Below are positions 1 through 13,382 of a DNA stretch of 64,000 nucleotides, in pieces; position 1 is the stretch's first letter; every line of letters begins with the position of its first letter. Origin of the DNA: Ooceraea biroi. Taxonomy: Eukaryota > Arthropoda > Insecta > Hymenoptera > Formicidae. The stretch spans positions 18,053,945-18,117,944 of the forward strand of contig NC_039508.1 of assembly GCF_003672135.1 (NCBI RefSeq). Direction: 5' to 3'. A model generated the notes under the pieces. That model did no database searches. It saw only the letters and a program-made list of their open reading frames with translations, and was not told the DNA's origin. Position numbers and translations under genes: made by a program.

Positions 1-322
1 CGAAAAAATGAAATTTTTTATTTCTGGTATCGCAAACGCCATTTTCACAAATACCGCTCAGAAAAATGGCTGGCCACAATTTTTTATATTTCTTATTGAA
101 ATTTTTAGGAGAAAATCTTTTTTCTTCGAAAATTCTTAGACAATTTTTAATTATTCTCTAAAAACTATTTTATAGGACACGTCTTTTCGTTTTTTAATAA
201 AACATAATTTACTTACAAAAACAATTCGTTAATTTCGAGCTAGTTTTTGGATTTACAAACGTACGTAACCCTTTAAGAAAATATAATAAAATATAAGACC
301 GGTGATAATGAACAACACTTAC

Positions 323-3026
323 GTTCTCCCCCGATATAATGCCCTGACAGCTCGTGTTGTGGGTGCATTTGTTATCGTAAACGCACCAGCTACAGGCCCA
401 TTGCGACTTCACGCATTCGGTGCACACGGTGTGTCTTGAGCAATCGAAAAACGCGAAATTACGCGACACAAAATCCTTGTTCGTTTCGCTCGATCGCACG
501 GACAATGGGACGAGCGCGTGATCGACGCCCTCGGGAATGCTGGGCCTTTCCATGACGGGTGGCGTCGGGCATGACAGTCCGAAACCGGTCATCAGCGCGT
601 CTATCGGCTCGGCGTTACCAAAAACACACTTGTAATTAGCGCCGGCTGGTAGTTCAGGCAGGGTTCTGATCGTTAATTGGACCGTGGTCATCTGATTAAT
701 GGGCATGCGATCGGGTAGCACTTGCTCGAAATCGATGCACTGTTGACCCGTGCCCAGAGACAACCATCGTGGACTGCTGTGACTTGCTTTCTGACAATCT
801 CCTCTCACTGTGCATCTACGCAAAACATTATTTCAGCGTTATGCAGCATTTAGCAGCACATGTAAGTTAGACCGAGGCAATTTTATGCTTTCAATCAATA
901 AAATAATGTATTGATGCGAATAAAAGAATTAGAAATAACAAATGTCACCAAATGGTAAAATTATTTCAAATATCAATGTAGCGAAATTCATCACAAAGAA
1001 AGGAAATTATTTGACTGAATAAATAATTGTTTTGTATACAAATAAACAAAGTTATAAATCAATAAATAAATAAATATGGAAGATTATCACAACTCTCTTT
1101 TTCACTCATAGGAAAAAAGAGAAATATATTTCAGGTTTCATATAAATGTTTACCTCTTTTCGAGAGAGCACCAGCCGCAATAAGGATCCTTCGCGTCAAG
1201 GCAACTGCTACAATTGGTGTAACCGCTACAATGCTCCACTTTGACCTTCGATATCTTCGAAGTAGATAATACGTAGATATATTCACCGTCCGGTGAAATC
1301 AGCGTGTCAGGCAACAGTTTTTGCCCTTTGTCAATGGTAACGCTTTCATAAACGAACGTCTCCGTTCCAGATAATAAAACCTTCTTGAGGGCGCCATCGT
1401 TCGTGCCGAAGAACGCTACGGTATGACTTTCAGTATTGGCAACAGTTATCGAAGTAATGAACGTGTCGGGGAAATGCAAGATAGCTTGGCTCGTGATGGG
1501 CGATACGCCCGAGATCTTCAATCCAACCTCGCAGAAGTTCAAAATGTTTCCGGTGGTCTGCGCAAGAAAATAAGGGAATCAATATCAAGAATATAATAAA
1601 ATACATACTTTAATTCCTCGTGCTTTAAGGGGTCTCCTTACTTTGACGGAAAAAGAAATCGATTTTTTAAGCCAAAGTAGCGAGAGACCCTTTAACTCGA
1701 TCGATCATTGCCTACTTACACCAGCAGTGGGACACTTTCCATCCTGTATAGGGCCGCTGATGTAACCCATGTTTCGATACTTGATGCTGCCGTTGAAACA
1801 CATGTGTATGTTTTCGTTGAACTTGGTCTCGATGTCCTGCAGACTGTAGACGCAAACCGCCGAACGCGACAGAGGCTCGTTCGTGATACCCTTGCCGGGC
1901 GAGAACACGGAGACGAATATAGGATCACCGACGGAGATGCCGAGCTGCATAGCGAGATCGCTGCCCGCCGCCGCGACTTTCGCGTCCTGCACCAGGTTGT
2001 AGTGGTGCTGCTTGCCGTCGCCCAGGTCGACCGTGCACTGCAACGTCACCTCCGTGTAGCTGTCGTAATTCGGGTCGCTTATGCAGCTGCGCGCCAGCCG
2101 GGAGATGTATCCCAGCTCTTCTTGCTCGGGCAGGTACGACTCCTTTTGTACTAGGACGAAGTACGCGTAGTCGCTTGCGTTGAACCCGTAAACGTACTTC
2201 ACGAGGAAGTGGTCCCGGTACTTCACGTCGATGTACACGCTCGACTGTTTGCTGAACGAGAACTCGGCGAACTCGAGGTTGTTGAGGTTCCTGCTGCAGA
2301 TGGCAGGCACGTCGTGACGATAATCCCCCTTATTGGTGAACGTCGTGCCCACGTAGAGCACCACGTTCATTATCGTCGACCACGGATTGTACTTCTCGGG
2401 TCCGATGAAAGCGTACGTCGAGGAGCTCTCGTCGTTGGCGGCCACGCTGCCGGGGATGAATTCTGGCTTGATAGATATGTTAGACATTTTGTACTTTTCG
2501 CAAGCACCTTGGAACAGGGAGCCGCAGGCGATTATACTGTGCGACGAGAGATCGGCGATCAGCAACTTGTTCACGTTATCCATCAGAGAGGTGGTTATCT
2601 CCCTCGACATGCAGCCCGTTGCATGGCACTGAGGATTATCCAGTCTTGGTCCTAAAGTAGAAGGAAACAATTTTACTCCCACTTTCACATCGCTGTATCC
2701 GAAAAATGAGAGAAAAAACACTGACCTGTCGAGACATATTCCTCCAGTCTGAGATTCAAGTCAAGCTGAAAGAGCCTGTTGATCGCACCCGCGTAGAGAC
2801 CCCCCGTGGATGGATCTATGGTGAGATGATTGAACCTCAGAGCCCCCTCTCTGGTCGCATTGGTGTCCAGGGGAAAATGTCCGTATCGCTGTCCATTCTC
2901 GGCGGGGAACTGCGCCACTACGTGCGGTGATCTGTTGTCCTGTTGTTGTATCGGTAGAACGGTGCTAGCGGGGGTGTCTATCGCTGCGGTCGCCAGTATC
3001 GTCAGGAACCATACGGCAACGGACAT
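323..3026 (-). CDS. PlexA: Plexin (A-type likely), N-terminal exons; gene runs off the left edge
   Basis: Semaphorin receptor at the cell surface, acting in axon guidance. Four coding exons on the minus strand: 2726-3026, 1720-2651, 1154-1557 and 323-815. All have GT-AG borders and continuous phase, giving 710 codons. I start at 3026 because this Met opens a hydrophobic signal peptide (MSVAVWFLTILATAAI); in-frame Mets at 3134 and 3170 would bury it. Next comes a Sema domain (about residues 40-430, with NVNKLLIADL, VKYVYGFNASDYAYF and FNENIHMCFNG), a PSI domain (CSGYTNCSSC, DPYCGWCSLEKR), then a second PSI-like cysteine cluster (CTECVKSQWACSWC). The transmembrane, GAP and RBD parts lie beyond position 1. 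The exon ending at 323 finishes on AAC followed by GTAAGT. Family assignment is firm. The A rather than B subtype rests on remembered similarity to the fly protein around CGWCSLEKR and SVRSSETNKDF, so it is less certain. Confidence 0.9.
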
Positions 3027-5300
3027 GGATGTGAATGATGGTCGATGGGAGAGCGGTGGTGGTAGCAGCAACAGTTGTGGCGGCGTCACTGCGAGCGATT
3101 TGGGAGATGACTGGCCAAGTCCCAGGAATCTCATGGTGTGTGCGCGACAGCTGACGAAGCACGTGCGCACACGCGTGCAGCGTGCGCGTCAGTGCGTATG
3201 CAGGTCTAGGAGAGGAAATACAAAAGGTGCGATGATGATGACGGGGTATGTGCTGGTTCCGCTGGTAGCGAGGCGGCGCTGACGCAGTACTACCAGCTAC
3301 GCTCTGGTCCAGGCACCGACACGTCGATCATTGTGTGGTACTCCTGAAACATCACGGATAAATCAGAGACTTTCAATCACGCATACGATGTAATGTAACT
3401 AACTAATTGTTCTGGCATCGATTCATAATTGTCACTTTTAGTTACTACTTCAACATTCATTGTGTTGGTTCATTCAAGCGCGATATTATTGATAGAAGTC
3501 CAAAGCATTCTTTCATTGATCTAGGATTACTAAAAAAAAATTGTAGTTTTATTATGAATTTCCACATGTTTATCTATCCATTTTATCATCGTCCAGCGCG
3601 CCCATTACGTCGAATTAATTATTACGCGAGAGGGATTTCCAAATTTCGAGCTCCCTTAGTTGAACTGTTGAATACAATAACACCACTAAATAGAATCGTA
3701 CTAACGCAGATTTCCGGAGTAACCTTAAAAGAGCACACGGAGTCAACAACCCTAGCAAGACCGATCCGTACGTCGCACACGTCGATAAAGAAAGAAGAAA
3801 TCGCCTATGCCGGACGATCGTGCGAGATACTCGAGTCTGAATAAAACGCCAATCGTCCGCACTCGGTACGAACACGCCGTGGCATCGAGCTTCCGTTCGA
3901 GACGTCTCTCTCTCTTTCTCTCTCTCTCTCTCTATCTCCCTCTCTTTCACATCTCGGTGGCCGTCGAAGAACGTAAAACGGAGATCTCGCCGAGAACTCT
4001 TTCCGAATAACAAGGGAGGCTCACGGCGATGGCTGCACGCATTTCGAACAACAGCACGGGACACACGCGCGCACACACACCGCCCCTCATTAACGTGGCG
4101 AACGCGCGTCAACCAAGCTGCACTTGACAGCTAAGGCCACTGTCTTCGCACAAAGGCAAGGATACCCTCCACCATTTCCCTCTCCCACCCCCTCTCCCCG
4201 TTCATCGGCGCGACGATACACCGCCTACCACCAAAACACCACGAGAGCCACGATGACGAATTAACAGTCGTGTCGTCGTGCGTGCGTGCCGTCGCGAGGG
4301 TCGCGAGGATCGCGGAAAGGATCTCGCTCGGCCGAGAAAAAAACGACTGGCTGCACGCAGTACGGCGGAGCGGAGAAGCCACTCGGTTGCCACCCCGAGT
4401 GCAAGCTAGCTGCACTCGAGCGAGCGACATCGGGTGAGACGCCGCCACCGTACTCGTCTCGACTCTCTCGCTACGTGGGATTCTTTTTACCTTGCTCGCA
4501 GCACTCGTGCTTCGCATCGGATGCGGAAACGCTTGCTCACGGAACGACTGGCGACGCTACATCGGCACATCGCGGCGGATACGCGGCATAATCGCGCTCT
4601 CCCCGGACGCTCTCGGACGTTCGTTGTCGTTCGCTCGAACGGGAGGAGGGGGGGCGATCGGGAGGCCCGGGTGCAATCGCGTACAAGAGACTGCTGCACT
4701 CACTGCTCGCGGCGAGCGCGAGCCGTGTCACCGTCTCGTCGCCACCACCGCCGCCGCCACGCACAGCACCGCCCGAGAAGGATGATCGTCGGATGACGAT
4801 TACGATGATGGTGGTCCACGATGGTCAGCACACCACGTCTCGATATCATATACGATCTCGCGAGCGCCGCCGCGAGCGCCGATCCACCGTGCGTCCACCG
4901 ATCCGCCTCACGCGAGCACAAACACGCCACTGCAAACGGCCGAGTCGGAATCGGCCGCCATTAAAATTCGACCGAGACACGGGGCTCTCCGCACGAGTTT
5001 AGAGTGAATCGACGGGAGGGGAGGACAGGCAGGAGGAGGAGGGGGCAGCAGTAGCTACGGCATGCGTCGCTCTCTCTCTCTGCTCTTGTTCTTCTTCCTC
5101 CTCTCGTTGCCTCTTCCTCGGTTTTACCGCGAGTCTCTCCGACGAACCCCGACTTTGCTCTTACTCGCGAGCGAGGCTCTTGAGTTCTCTCACTCTTTTT
5201 CTCGTGCACGCGCACTCGCTCATTCATCTTCCTTTCGCTCCCACTCGCATACGCATCGACGCGTACGTACATACGTACGTACGGAATATTTCGAAAGTTG
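3027..5300 (-). promoter_or_regulatory. GC-rich 5' flank / probable 5'UTR and start region of plexin
   Basis: No protein gene is supported here. The stretch upstream of the plexin start is much richer in G+C and CpG than its surroundings (strongest at 4200-5050), as expected for the start region of a broadly expressed insect gene. It also has a CT-rich microsatellite near 3905-3945 and a second CT/TC-rich run near 5070-5120. Open frames here are short, overlap on both strands and lack recognisable domains. Non-coding 5' exons of plexin may lie inside, but I cannot place their splice sites with confidence. Confidence 0.4.
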
Positions 5301-8300
5301 TATTCTCCTACCCTGAAAGTGATCATGCCCCTATAACATTTTGTGCAATTGCAAATGTGGCAACAAATTATGTTTGCTGGAAGGTCGCAAATGGAAAACA
5401 TACTTTGTTATTGCAATTCTGTTAGCACACTTCCGTCAGTATGCAACATTTTCACCGTTCTATTGTCAGATCTGCTCTAATGTTGTCGTCAATTTGACTG
5501 TGGAATATGTTCGTCAGATTTGGTTCACATTGGAGACCAACTGAGGACACAGTAGGCTCTGGCTTTGGCATTATAGTTCCGCTGACATTTGTTTCTCATT
5601 TGGCAACATCCCACAACCAAAATGCTTGCTGGGTGTAATTGCAACAAGTAGGGCTTTTTCGTGTCTCTCTTTTTGAGAAAAAAGTTTAAGTATATCTTGA
5701 AAATTAAATTTTGAATATTGGGTTTTCCGAGGAGGAAAGGGGGTGGAGAAAGGTTATAAAAATTTTCTCGGACCTCAGTAACTGTCAAACAAAAGCTCTC
5801 TCGTTCTTCGTACAAACGCGAAGATTCGAGATCAAGCTGTACTATAATAAAAAAAATTATACTTATTTATAATTAGTAATACAGAAATTATTTGTATAAT
5901 TCTAATGCACGATACGTAAACCCTCGTTTCCCATTTTCTCCCAGTTTTTAACGTCTGTACTTCAACGGGAGGTGCAACTTTTGAGACCGTGTCAGACTAT
6001 ATTCATCGGATTTATCTTATTGAAATATGCATGCACTGCACTTGCTCGCACGAAGCTCTCTCTCGCGGCGAAACGCTCGCATCTCACGTGTTTTCTCCCA
6101 CTTTACGCTTTATTGGAAAAATATATCGAATATATTCCGCTTTGTTTCTCCCGGATCGACATTGTTTCTATTCGAGTACTTCATCGAGCTACAAAAATTA
6201 CACACGATTTGCACGTAATTTCAAAACTGAGCAGTTGTGCAAATTAATTCGGTGCTCTTTTTTTTCTTGAAGAAATTGGATCTTTATTTACTTCTTTCTT
6301 TTCAGGAGAAATCAGCTGTCTGATAGACGGAGAAAAGAATATTAAAAAAATATTAGAATATTTCGAAGATTGACACATTTATTATTTTTTCTTTAATAAT
6401 AAAGGCTCAATTTCTTCAAGAAAAGCACGGAATTAATTTGCGCGCCTGATACTCGACACCATGTGACTAAAATGGCCACTATTGGCGTATCATGACAAAA
6501 AAAAAAACAAAAAGGAACTTCAAACAGCAAAACCGAGCGACCTCAACCCTCAGTGACGTTCAAAATGATCCATCTCCCCAGTTCGCTGTGCGAGAACCAA
6601 TTTGCAAGAAGAAAGTACAATAACTCGTTGCGTTTACAACTTTATTTAGCGTTAACACATCTCAATGCAAGTCAATTATCAGATTCAGGTTTGCTGTCCT
6701 TCTCTTTAGTTTTGAAACGGTGATTATACTTTTGTACTTACGCTTTCTTTTTTTTCTGTACAGATAAACAAGAAAGAAAGAAAGAGCAATCTTATTAATC
6801 TGACTGGTCAAGTTAGTCAAGATTTCTGATCATCGTCACGATTTATTATTGTAATTGTTATTTACACATGTACCTAAAGCTCCGAACAGCTCTGTGTTAT
6901 TCTCCTTCCTTCGGTCTCTATGATGGACGAGAGGTAAAACCTTCTGGCTGATCATCCTCCTTTAATTGTATAACAAATAGAGTGAATAACTAATATTAGA
7001 TAATTAAGAGTACGAGAACGTGTAACGTAGTGAGATCTTAGATGATCGTTCGTTCTCCTTCTTTTGTAATGTACCGTGTGTCTCTCACTTTGTTTTTCGC
7101 GCCGTAGAGAATAGAGAATACATATTCCGAATAGATATTCCGCTTAACGTTAACTTCGTACAGATCGATTATATCTTTGAAAGGGGAATCTCTCTCTCGC
7201 TCTCGTACGCGCGGCGCTATGTATATATATATATATATAAGTCAAACTTAGCAAGAGTTCTAAGTAGACGATTTAGCAGGGTGTTCTCTTAAATAGAATT
7301 TACCCTCCTTTAAGAGTTTCTTAAACCTCGTACACGGCGGCGGGTGTCCCCCCCCCCTCCCGCCAGTCTACAAGGAAGGATTGTTGCTCTTTTCCAAATA
7401 CCGTATAAAACTTATAAAACAGAAAGTGCGTTTAAAATTTACGCTTAAAAAAGATATTATACATGTTCGCACGTGTATTTTGTTGCTACATCCAGCCTCC
7501 TTTAGGCCCTCGACGAAAGGAAAAAAGGAAGAGAATCTAACACGGACCAACAAACACAGAAAGCTGAGAGGTGTGTCGTCTCGAGATGTAACAGAATCGC
7601 TCGGATTGAAATCGGAATACATAGACGTGGTCTACAATTCTTTATTTTTTTTCTTCTATGTACACAACAAAATTACTTTTTCTCTACAAATTGCTCTCTC
7701 TCTGATTCGAATCGAATTTTACGATTGAACGTGTCCGTTATAAAGTGGATCTTCAACCTTCTGCGTTCGCTAGTGCGCCTTAAATTCTCTCTCGTCCTCG
7801 TGTACTTTCTTTTTCTGTCTCTTTCTTTCTCACAGTTCTTGTAACGTATCTTTTCCCCGTGTTATCTTTGTAGAGTCAAAATTATGAGCGTGTCACGTGA
7901 AGCGACTGTGCTCGCACTTCTCACGGATTATTCACTCGCTGGCCAGTGTGTGTGTGTGTGTCTCGGACTAATTACAGATAAATGGTTCCCCACAAGTACA
8001 AAAAGGATCGTTATCTATTTGTTTTTTTTTCTTGTTCATACATCATGCAGGTTTTCTTTCGTGCGTGCGTGCGCGTGTGTTGTGTTTGCATGTGTTGCGC
8101 GCGGGCGCATGTGTATGTGTGGATATATGCCAATACGTGATACCACGTGACGTTAACGCCACGAGAGGAATTTGTTTTTTTTAGATAATGTTACGTATCT
8201 CTCATTTCTGCAATGTTATACTGTATTATGCATTAATAATGTTATCACTAACGCAAAATTCTCGATAGTAGTATTCGCTTTTTTTTCCTTTTTCTTTTTT

Positions 8301-8381
8301 CTTTAATTAATGTAGCTTCCTCCGTTTTTCCTCGATAAGTGATGGTATTGGTGGGTAGTCGATTGTGATAGATGAAACTAT
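5301..8381. other. Intergenic AT-rich DNA and probable 3'UTR of the vig-type gene
   Basis: No coding region is supported. The part nearest 8381, perhaps down to about 6640, may be the long 3'UTR of the minus-strand vig gene. Minus-strand AATAAA motifs occur, for example the complement of 6641-6646, but the true cleavage site cannot be chosen. The stretch contains CT and GT microsatellites (7195-7205, 7948-7962, 8070-8130) and a short inverted repeat at 6237-6442. Confidence 0.4.
6237..6442. repeat. Inverted-repeat (MITE-like) element, about 205 bp
   Basis: The two ends are imperfect reverse complements over roughly 60 bases: GCAAATTAATTCGGTGCTC at the left pairs with the sequence ending GCACGGAATTAATTTGC at the right, and both arms contain CTTGAAGAAATTG. 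No coding capacity. The target-site duplication is not clear. Confidence 0.6.
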
Positions 8382-11300
8382 CTATCCCAGAGAAGGGAAG
8401 TCATTTTCATCGTCTACCTTCGGAGCGTTCTGACGACTTCGCGGCGACCTCTGCTCGTTTTGCAGCTGCAAATAACAAACACGCACGTTATTTCGCTTTC
8501 TTGCATAAATATACACATCTCTTGGTGTTATAAAAAAATATAAGAATGAGACTTACGCGTGCATCGCCGTCTCTAGGAGCTCCGCGATTCCCAAATCCAC
8601 GACCGTTCACGCGATCGCCGCGGCCGCGGCCGCCTCGACCGCGACCACCGGAACCGCGTCGGGAGTCACTGAACTGAATTTCAATGCCTAAGACGCGCTT
8701 TTGTCTGCCGACGCGCTGAGGGTACTCCGCAGCCGCGTCGTACTCCTCCTCCTCCTCCTCCTCCTCCTCCTGGCCCTCTTTCTTCTTCTCGAGCGCGTAC
8801 ATCTTTTTCCAGCGTGACAGATCCTCGCCCTCGCCGGCCTTTCGCAGATTGTACTGAGGCTTGGCTCGGTTATTCCGCAAGGCCTTCCACTCGTCCAAGG
8901 TAAGCTCACGTGCCTCCTCTTCAGCCGGCTTCTCCTCCACGGCTGCGTCCGCAGTCGCTTCTCCGTTTTTGACCTCGGTCGTCGCTTGCGGATCGGCGTC
9001 CGGCTTGTCGTTGGCCCAATCTTGATTCTCTTGATTCAAGCTCTCCCTAAGGAAAAAAATAGTAGGAAAAATTCGACATTAGGATACGTCGTTTTGCGAG
9101 AATTCGAGAACGACTGTCGCGATATTTAGAGAGTCGCTTACTCTATTTCATCATTGTGTGTACCCCAGTTATGGCTGCCAGCGCCATCTTTTTTATCCAC
9201 TGGTTTAATTCCACTGTTAATAAAGTGATAAATAAAATAGATGTAAGTATGTGATGTACAAATATCGATGATAAATAAAACACAAACTGTACAGGGTGAT
9301 TATGTTATTCTGTGAATAATGTGACATATCTTGCTAAACGTATTCATCAAGACTATCATTATCAACCCCCCAAAAAAAGAAAATATTTTACAAACTATTA
9401 CGTCGGAGAAAGGCTGATTCACCGATCAGATATTGCTATGCGTCATAAAATAATTAAAATACGATTAGATAAAAGAAACCAAATAGAAATCAGTGGTTGT
9501 GAAGACGAATGCTTGTCTTGGAAAGGAGTTTTTTAAACAAATGCCATTGGCAACTGCGATATCGATACGACACGCGTTAACTTAACGTACAGTATACGTA
9601 ATAGAATATTTGGATACTTACGTTTTATCAGAGCCTGATTGGCGATCGAATTCACGTTTGCCGCGATTATCAAAGCCACCACGGCCACGTGGACCTCCAC
9701 GTCCACGGCTCATACCGCGCATACCGCCACGACCGCGGCGTTCTCCGTATTCACCGCGTTGGGTCTCGCTCGAGTTTCGGAACTCGCGCGTCTCACGACC
9801 CTCACTGAAAAATGGAAAGTATATATTTATTACGAACTGCGAGTGAATCTTGCAAGGCGCAAATGAATCTCACAATCTCAATACTTTTACATCTCATTTT
9901 TGCTGTATAACATATAATACATGTAATAAAATTCAGGCAATCTAACCAAAACACAACATTGATATATAACTTCTGTACACATTCAATGATGCATGTATTA
10001 TGCATGTATGTATGTCACTTCAGATCTGTTACTTTTTATTCTTAGATAAAGGCTGTGATCTACATAATCGAATGCATTATACATTTTCATAAAACGGTTA
10101 CGTAATTTGTTAAAACAATTTGTGATCAGACTAACCTAGGAGGCCCCCGCCTGAACTCTCCTTGCCCTCGTAATGTCCTTTCCCCATCTTCACGGTTGCG
10201 CCTGTTGTTACGTTCCTCTCTGGACTCCCCAGAAAACTTCACATTACGGTCACCGCCACTTGCTCTTGGCTGAGCTGGTTTCTTGTCTACTGCAAACACA
10301 AAATACTTCTTCATAAAAACTCCTCATAAACATTCCTCTCAAATAAAATAAACGCGCTTACTTTTCAAGCTCAAGATCCTGTTTGCAGTAAGTAACAATG
10401 TCTTTTTCAGAGGCAGCAAAGTATTAGAAATTTTCTGACAAATTATTTCAATATTAATAATGTCGTCTAATTTAAATACAAAACATTAATCACATGTTTC
10501 ACACATAACAAAAATGTTTACGTAAGAATTGTGATAAAATGGAAATGAAAGAAGAGATTAGAAAGACGTTCATATCTAACATTCTTACATTTATGTACGT
10601 ATATGTGTGTATGCTTGAACAAGAAAAAAGAATTAATACCTGAGACTGATAATTTGATATCGAAAACCTTAACTGTCCAGTTATGTCACAAACGTGAACC
10701 ATAAATAAAAAAAAAGTCTATTTTTATTATATATTCACAAATGGCCTTTTATCAATATTCTCTATGCCATAAATAATTTTCAGAAAGCGACATTCTATAA
10801 TATAATCGTGGTTGAAAATTCGATCGCAATCGTACGAGCTAACAAAGACTGTCCCTTTTTCTTCCCAAATAAGGTCTAAGATTTTTCACTTGTATTACTG
10901 ACAAATTATTTTAATATTAATAATGGTATCTGATTTGAATATAAAACATTAATCACACGTTTCACGCATAAAAAATGTTTACGTAACAATTGCGATAAAA
11001 TGGAAATGAAAGAAAAGATGAGAAAGATATATTCGACATATCTAACATTCTTACATTTATGTACAATATATTTATACGTACATATATACGTGCATGCTTG
11101 AACAAGAAAAAGAGAATTAATACTTGGGACTAATAATTTGAATGTTGAAAAATCTTTTTCTTCGTATACGTATTATTTACAAACTTAATGCATCGCGGAA
11201 CGGCATTCTATTGTGCAAGTGCACATCGTGCACACACACATACGCACACGCGCCCGTAATTCCGCGAAAGCACCGGCGAAGGTGGTATAAACTTACACGA

Positions 11301-12116
11301 GGGTAAGATGGAAGAACTTGCCTCGCAAAATTATTACACGTGCCTCCCGCACGTATTATACCTACTCCGCGCCCTCGTGCTTGCGACCTGAACATCAGTT
11401 CCTTGGCCTCGAGTCATGTAAGACGATCGTGGACGGACGAAGGCACCACGTTTCGTCCAGCACGACCAAACGAGCCTATTTTTACGGCACCAATAATTCC
11501 CGAAAATTTTCTACCGCGACGCGCGCCACATTTGCTCAGATCTCGCGCCGCAACTAGCTGCGGAATTTCCGCGAGACGCAATTATCCCATCGACGAATTC
11601 CACCGTGACGATCGATCGATCGATCGGGAGGACGGGGAGCGCACGGGGAGAGCACGAGGGTAATCCGCAACGAGGATAATAATGATGATAACAATAATAA
11701 CAAACGCGAGAGATCGAGAAAGATCCGGCAAGCACATGGGCGACCCACGAGGAACCAACGGACGGCCATCACGCGGCGCACGAGGCTGAAAGCGCCGCGC
11801 GGCCGAATACCGGAATACCGAGGGACTAACCTTGATCTTTCTTGGAGTCCTGTGCCTTCGACGGCGGCTGCTGCTGGACGTCCTTGATCACGCGGCTCTT
11901 CTGGGTCTTGTTATTCGCGGGTTTCTGCCCGTCCTGCTGCTGCTGCTGCTGCTGCTGTTGCTGTTGTTTGCTCTTGTTCTCCTTCTCGGAGATCCTCTCC
12001 TTCTTCTTCGCTTCCTTCTCTTGCTCGCGCACTTTCAGCACCTCCAGGGGATCCTCGGTCTCGTCGAGCGCCAGCAGGAACTTGTTCGTGACGGTAACCG
12101 TGTACTCGTTCTCCAT
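8382..12116 (-). CDS. vig: vig / SERBP1-type RGG-box RNA-binding protein
   Basis: Orthologue of the HABP4/SERBP1 (vasa intronic gene) family: ribosome- and mRNA-associated proteins involved in ribosome dormancy and, in flies, RISC association. Six coding exons: 11831-12116, 10136-10289, 9622-9804, 9142-9213, 8557-9046, 8382-8465. The sum is 1269 nt (422 aa) and all phases agree. In order the protein shows: the conserved start MENEYTVTVTNKF; a poly-Gln run (about residues 51-61); an Arg/Gly-rich segment (RGRGGMRGMSRGRGG); the family core (GAGSHNWGTHND, then LNQENQDW, ELTLDEWKALR, YNLRKAGEG); a run of nine Glu (GAG repeats near 8745-8770); an RGG segment (RGSGGRGRGGRGRGD); and the conserved tail VDDENDFPSLG before the stop at 8382. 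It is divergent from the ZNF367 gene, with 1.27 kb between the starts. A vig versus vig2 distinction cannot be made here. Confidence 0.93.
10433..11143. repeat. Two diverged direct copies (about 230 bp) inside the first vig intron
   Basis: Copy one spans about 10433-10665 and copy two about 10898-11143, in the same orientation. Shared blocks include AAAACATTAATCACA, AAAATGTTTACGTAA, TAAAATGGAAATGAAAGAA and CTAACATTCTTACATTTATG. Between the blocks the copies have drifted by substitutions and small indels, so this is an older local duplication. No terminal repeats or coding potential were seen. Confidence 0.75.
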
Positions 12117-13382
12117 TTTGCGACCTTATCCTCACGGTGTCGAGGATTCAGCGAAAGTTGTACGGCTACTCTCGAGCCCTTGTGTAACGGAGTCATTCAC
12201 CATCCACCACAATATGGCCGAATCGAGAGCCCAGTCCACCACGAGGTCTACCCCGCTAAGCTCTATAGGCTACCTATGTGGTAGGGGGTGGAGGGGAGAC
12301 GCATAGTAACCTTAGTGCGCCAACTTTCCAGCGATATTACCGAGATAGCGCGAACGTTACTTCCGGCTCGATTTTCAGCGGCAAACAACGCCGAAAATTG
12401 CCCCGTGAATTTTCATGCAATTCACGCGTCGTTATTAATGAGCCATCTGATGCGAGAGACTCTCAATTGTTCACGCCGAAACGCTCGCCGGAAAGTAAGC
12501 CTTCATGAAAAGCGCCATAATGCCGGCGGAAAGTGCACCAACCTTTTTGTTTGATTTTTTATTTAATAATTCACTAATGGACGCTGATAGATCTTGTAAA
12601 TAATAACATTTCTTGATCGTTGTTTTTGAAAAATAATAATTGCGTTCAAAATTGACAAAATGTTGGAAAGAAGAATGCGTGATAGGTTAGGTGCCGTTTC
12701 CATGCGCGGCAAGTATCGGCGTTAGCCAATCAACGTAGACGTTCGAGCGTAGTTATGGGCGGGTTCGCAAATGCGTCTTTATTTCACGAGATTTTAATTT
12801 AATATGCATTAAAATAACAAAGCTACGATTAATTCGCATTTCGTGTGACAACTTAAGCATTCACAATTATTTGCTTCTTATTCGATCGTGAAAGAAACGA
12901 GACGTTAGTGCGTGCACGTGCACGTGCACGCGCACTCGTAACAAAGGAGGCGAATAAAATACACGCGCAGAGAATTAATCGGTCATGAGACTGAAGTAAA
13001 ATGCGTCATCGTGTATTCGTGTGCACGCATCATCTTTATTCATCCTTCGCGTCACGTACAACGGTACAACACGTGCTCGGTGCCGATCCCGAGCGTTTCT
13101 GCATCAAATCCGTTAAAAGTCCTGAAAGCGGATGCGCGCGCACTCGGCGGCCATCTTTGGCAACTGGTGTGTGCTCGTATTTTGGCGGTTTACCAGTTGC
13201 ACGCGGCACACGTACCGCGTTTAATGGTGGAGTGGTTGCACTCGTATCGGCGAACGCACGATCGCTAACAATCGCGTCGCGTGGTGAACAGTGGCAAAGG
13301 GGAACGTTTCTCAGTGAGAAGTGAGAGAGAAAAAGGAAACGAGCGTGGCGAGGACCAGGAGGACGAGGAGGCAGCCAGCGGG
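12117..13382. promoter_or_regulatory. Shared start region of the divergent vig and ZNF367-type genes
   Basis: This 1.27 kb gap separates two head-to-head genes. It holds an inverted CCAAT box (AGCCAATCAACG near 12724), a run of overlapping GTGCAC/CACGTG palindromes at about 12911-12930 that includes two E-box hexamers, and TTTTGGCGG near 13182, which resembles an E2F site. The 300 bp before 13383 are CpG-rich. Transcription starts cannot be mapped from sequence. The E2F-like match is one motif and may be chance. Confidence 0.45.

Noticed and set aside
1708..2655. Plus-strand open frames opposite the plexin exons
   Set aside because: They mirror the GC-rich coding exon in another frame and show no domain; the minus strand carries the plexin Sema domain with proper splice sites.
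9312..9536. 74-codon plus-strand frame inside a vig intron (KKRKYFTNYY...)
   Set aside because: No recognisable family and AT-rich; it lies wholly in an intron on the opposite strand.
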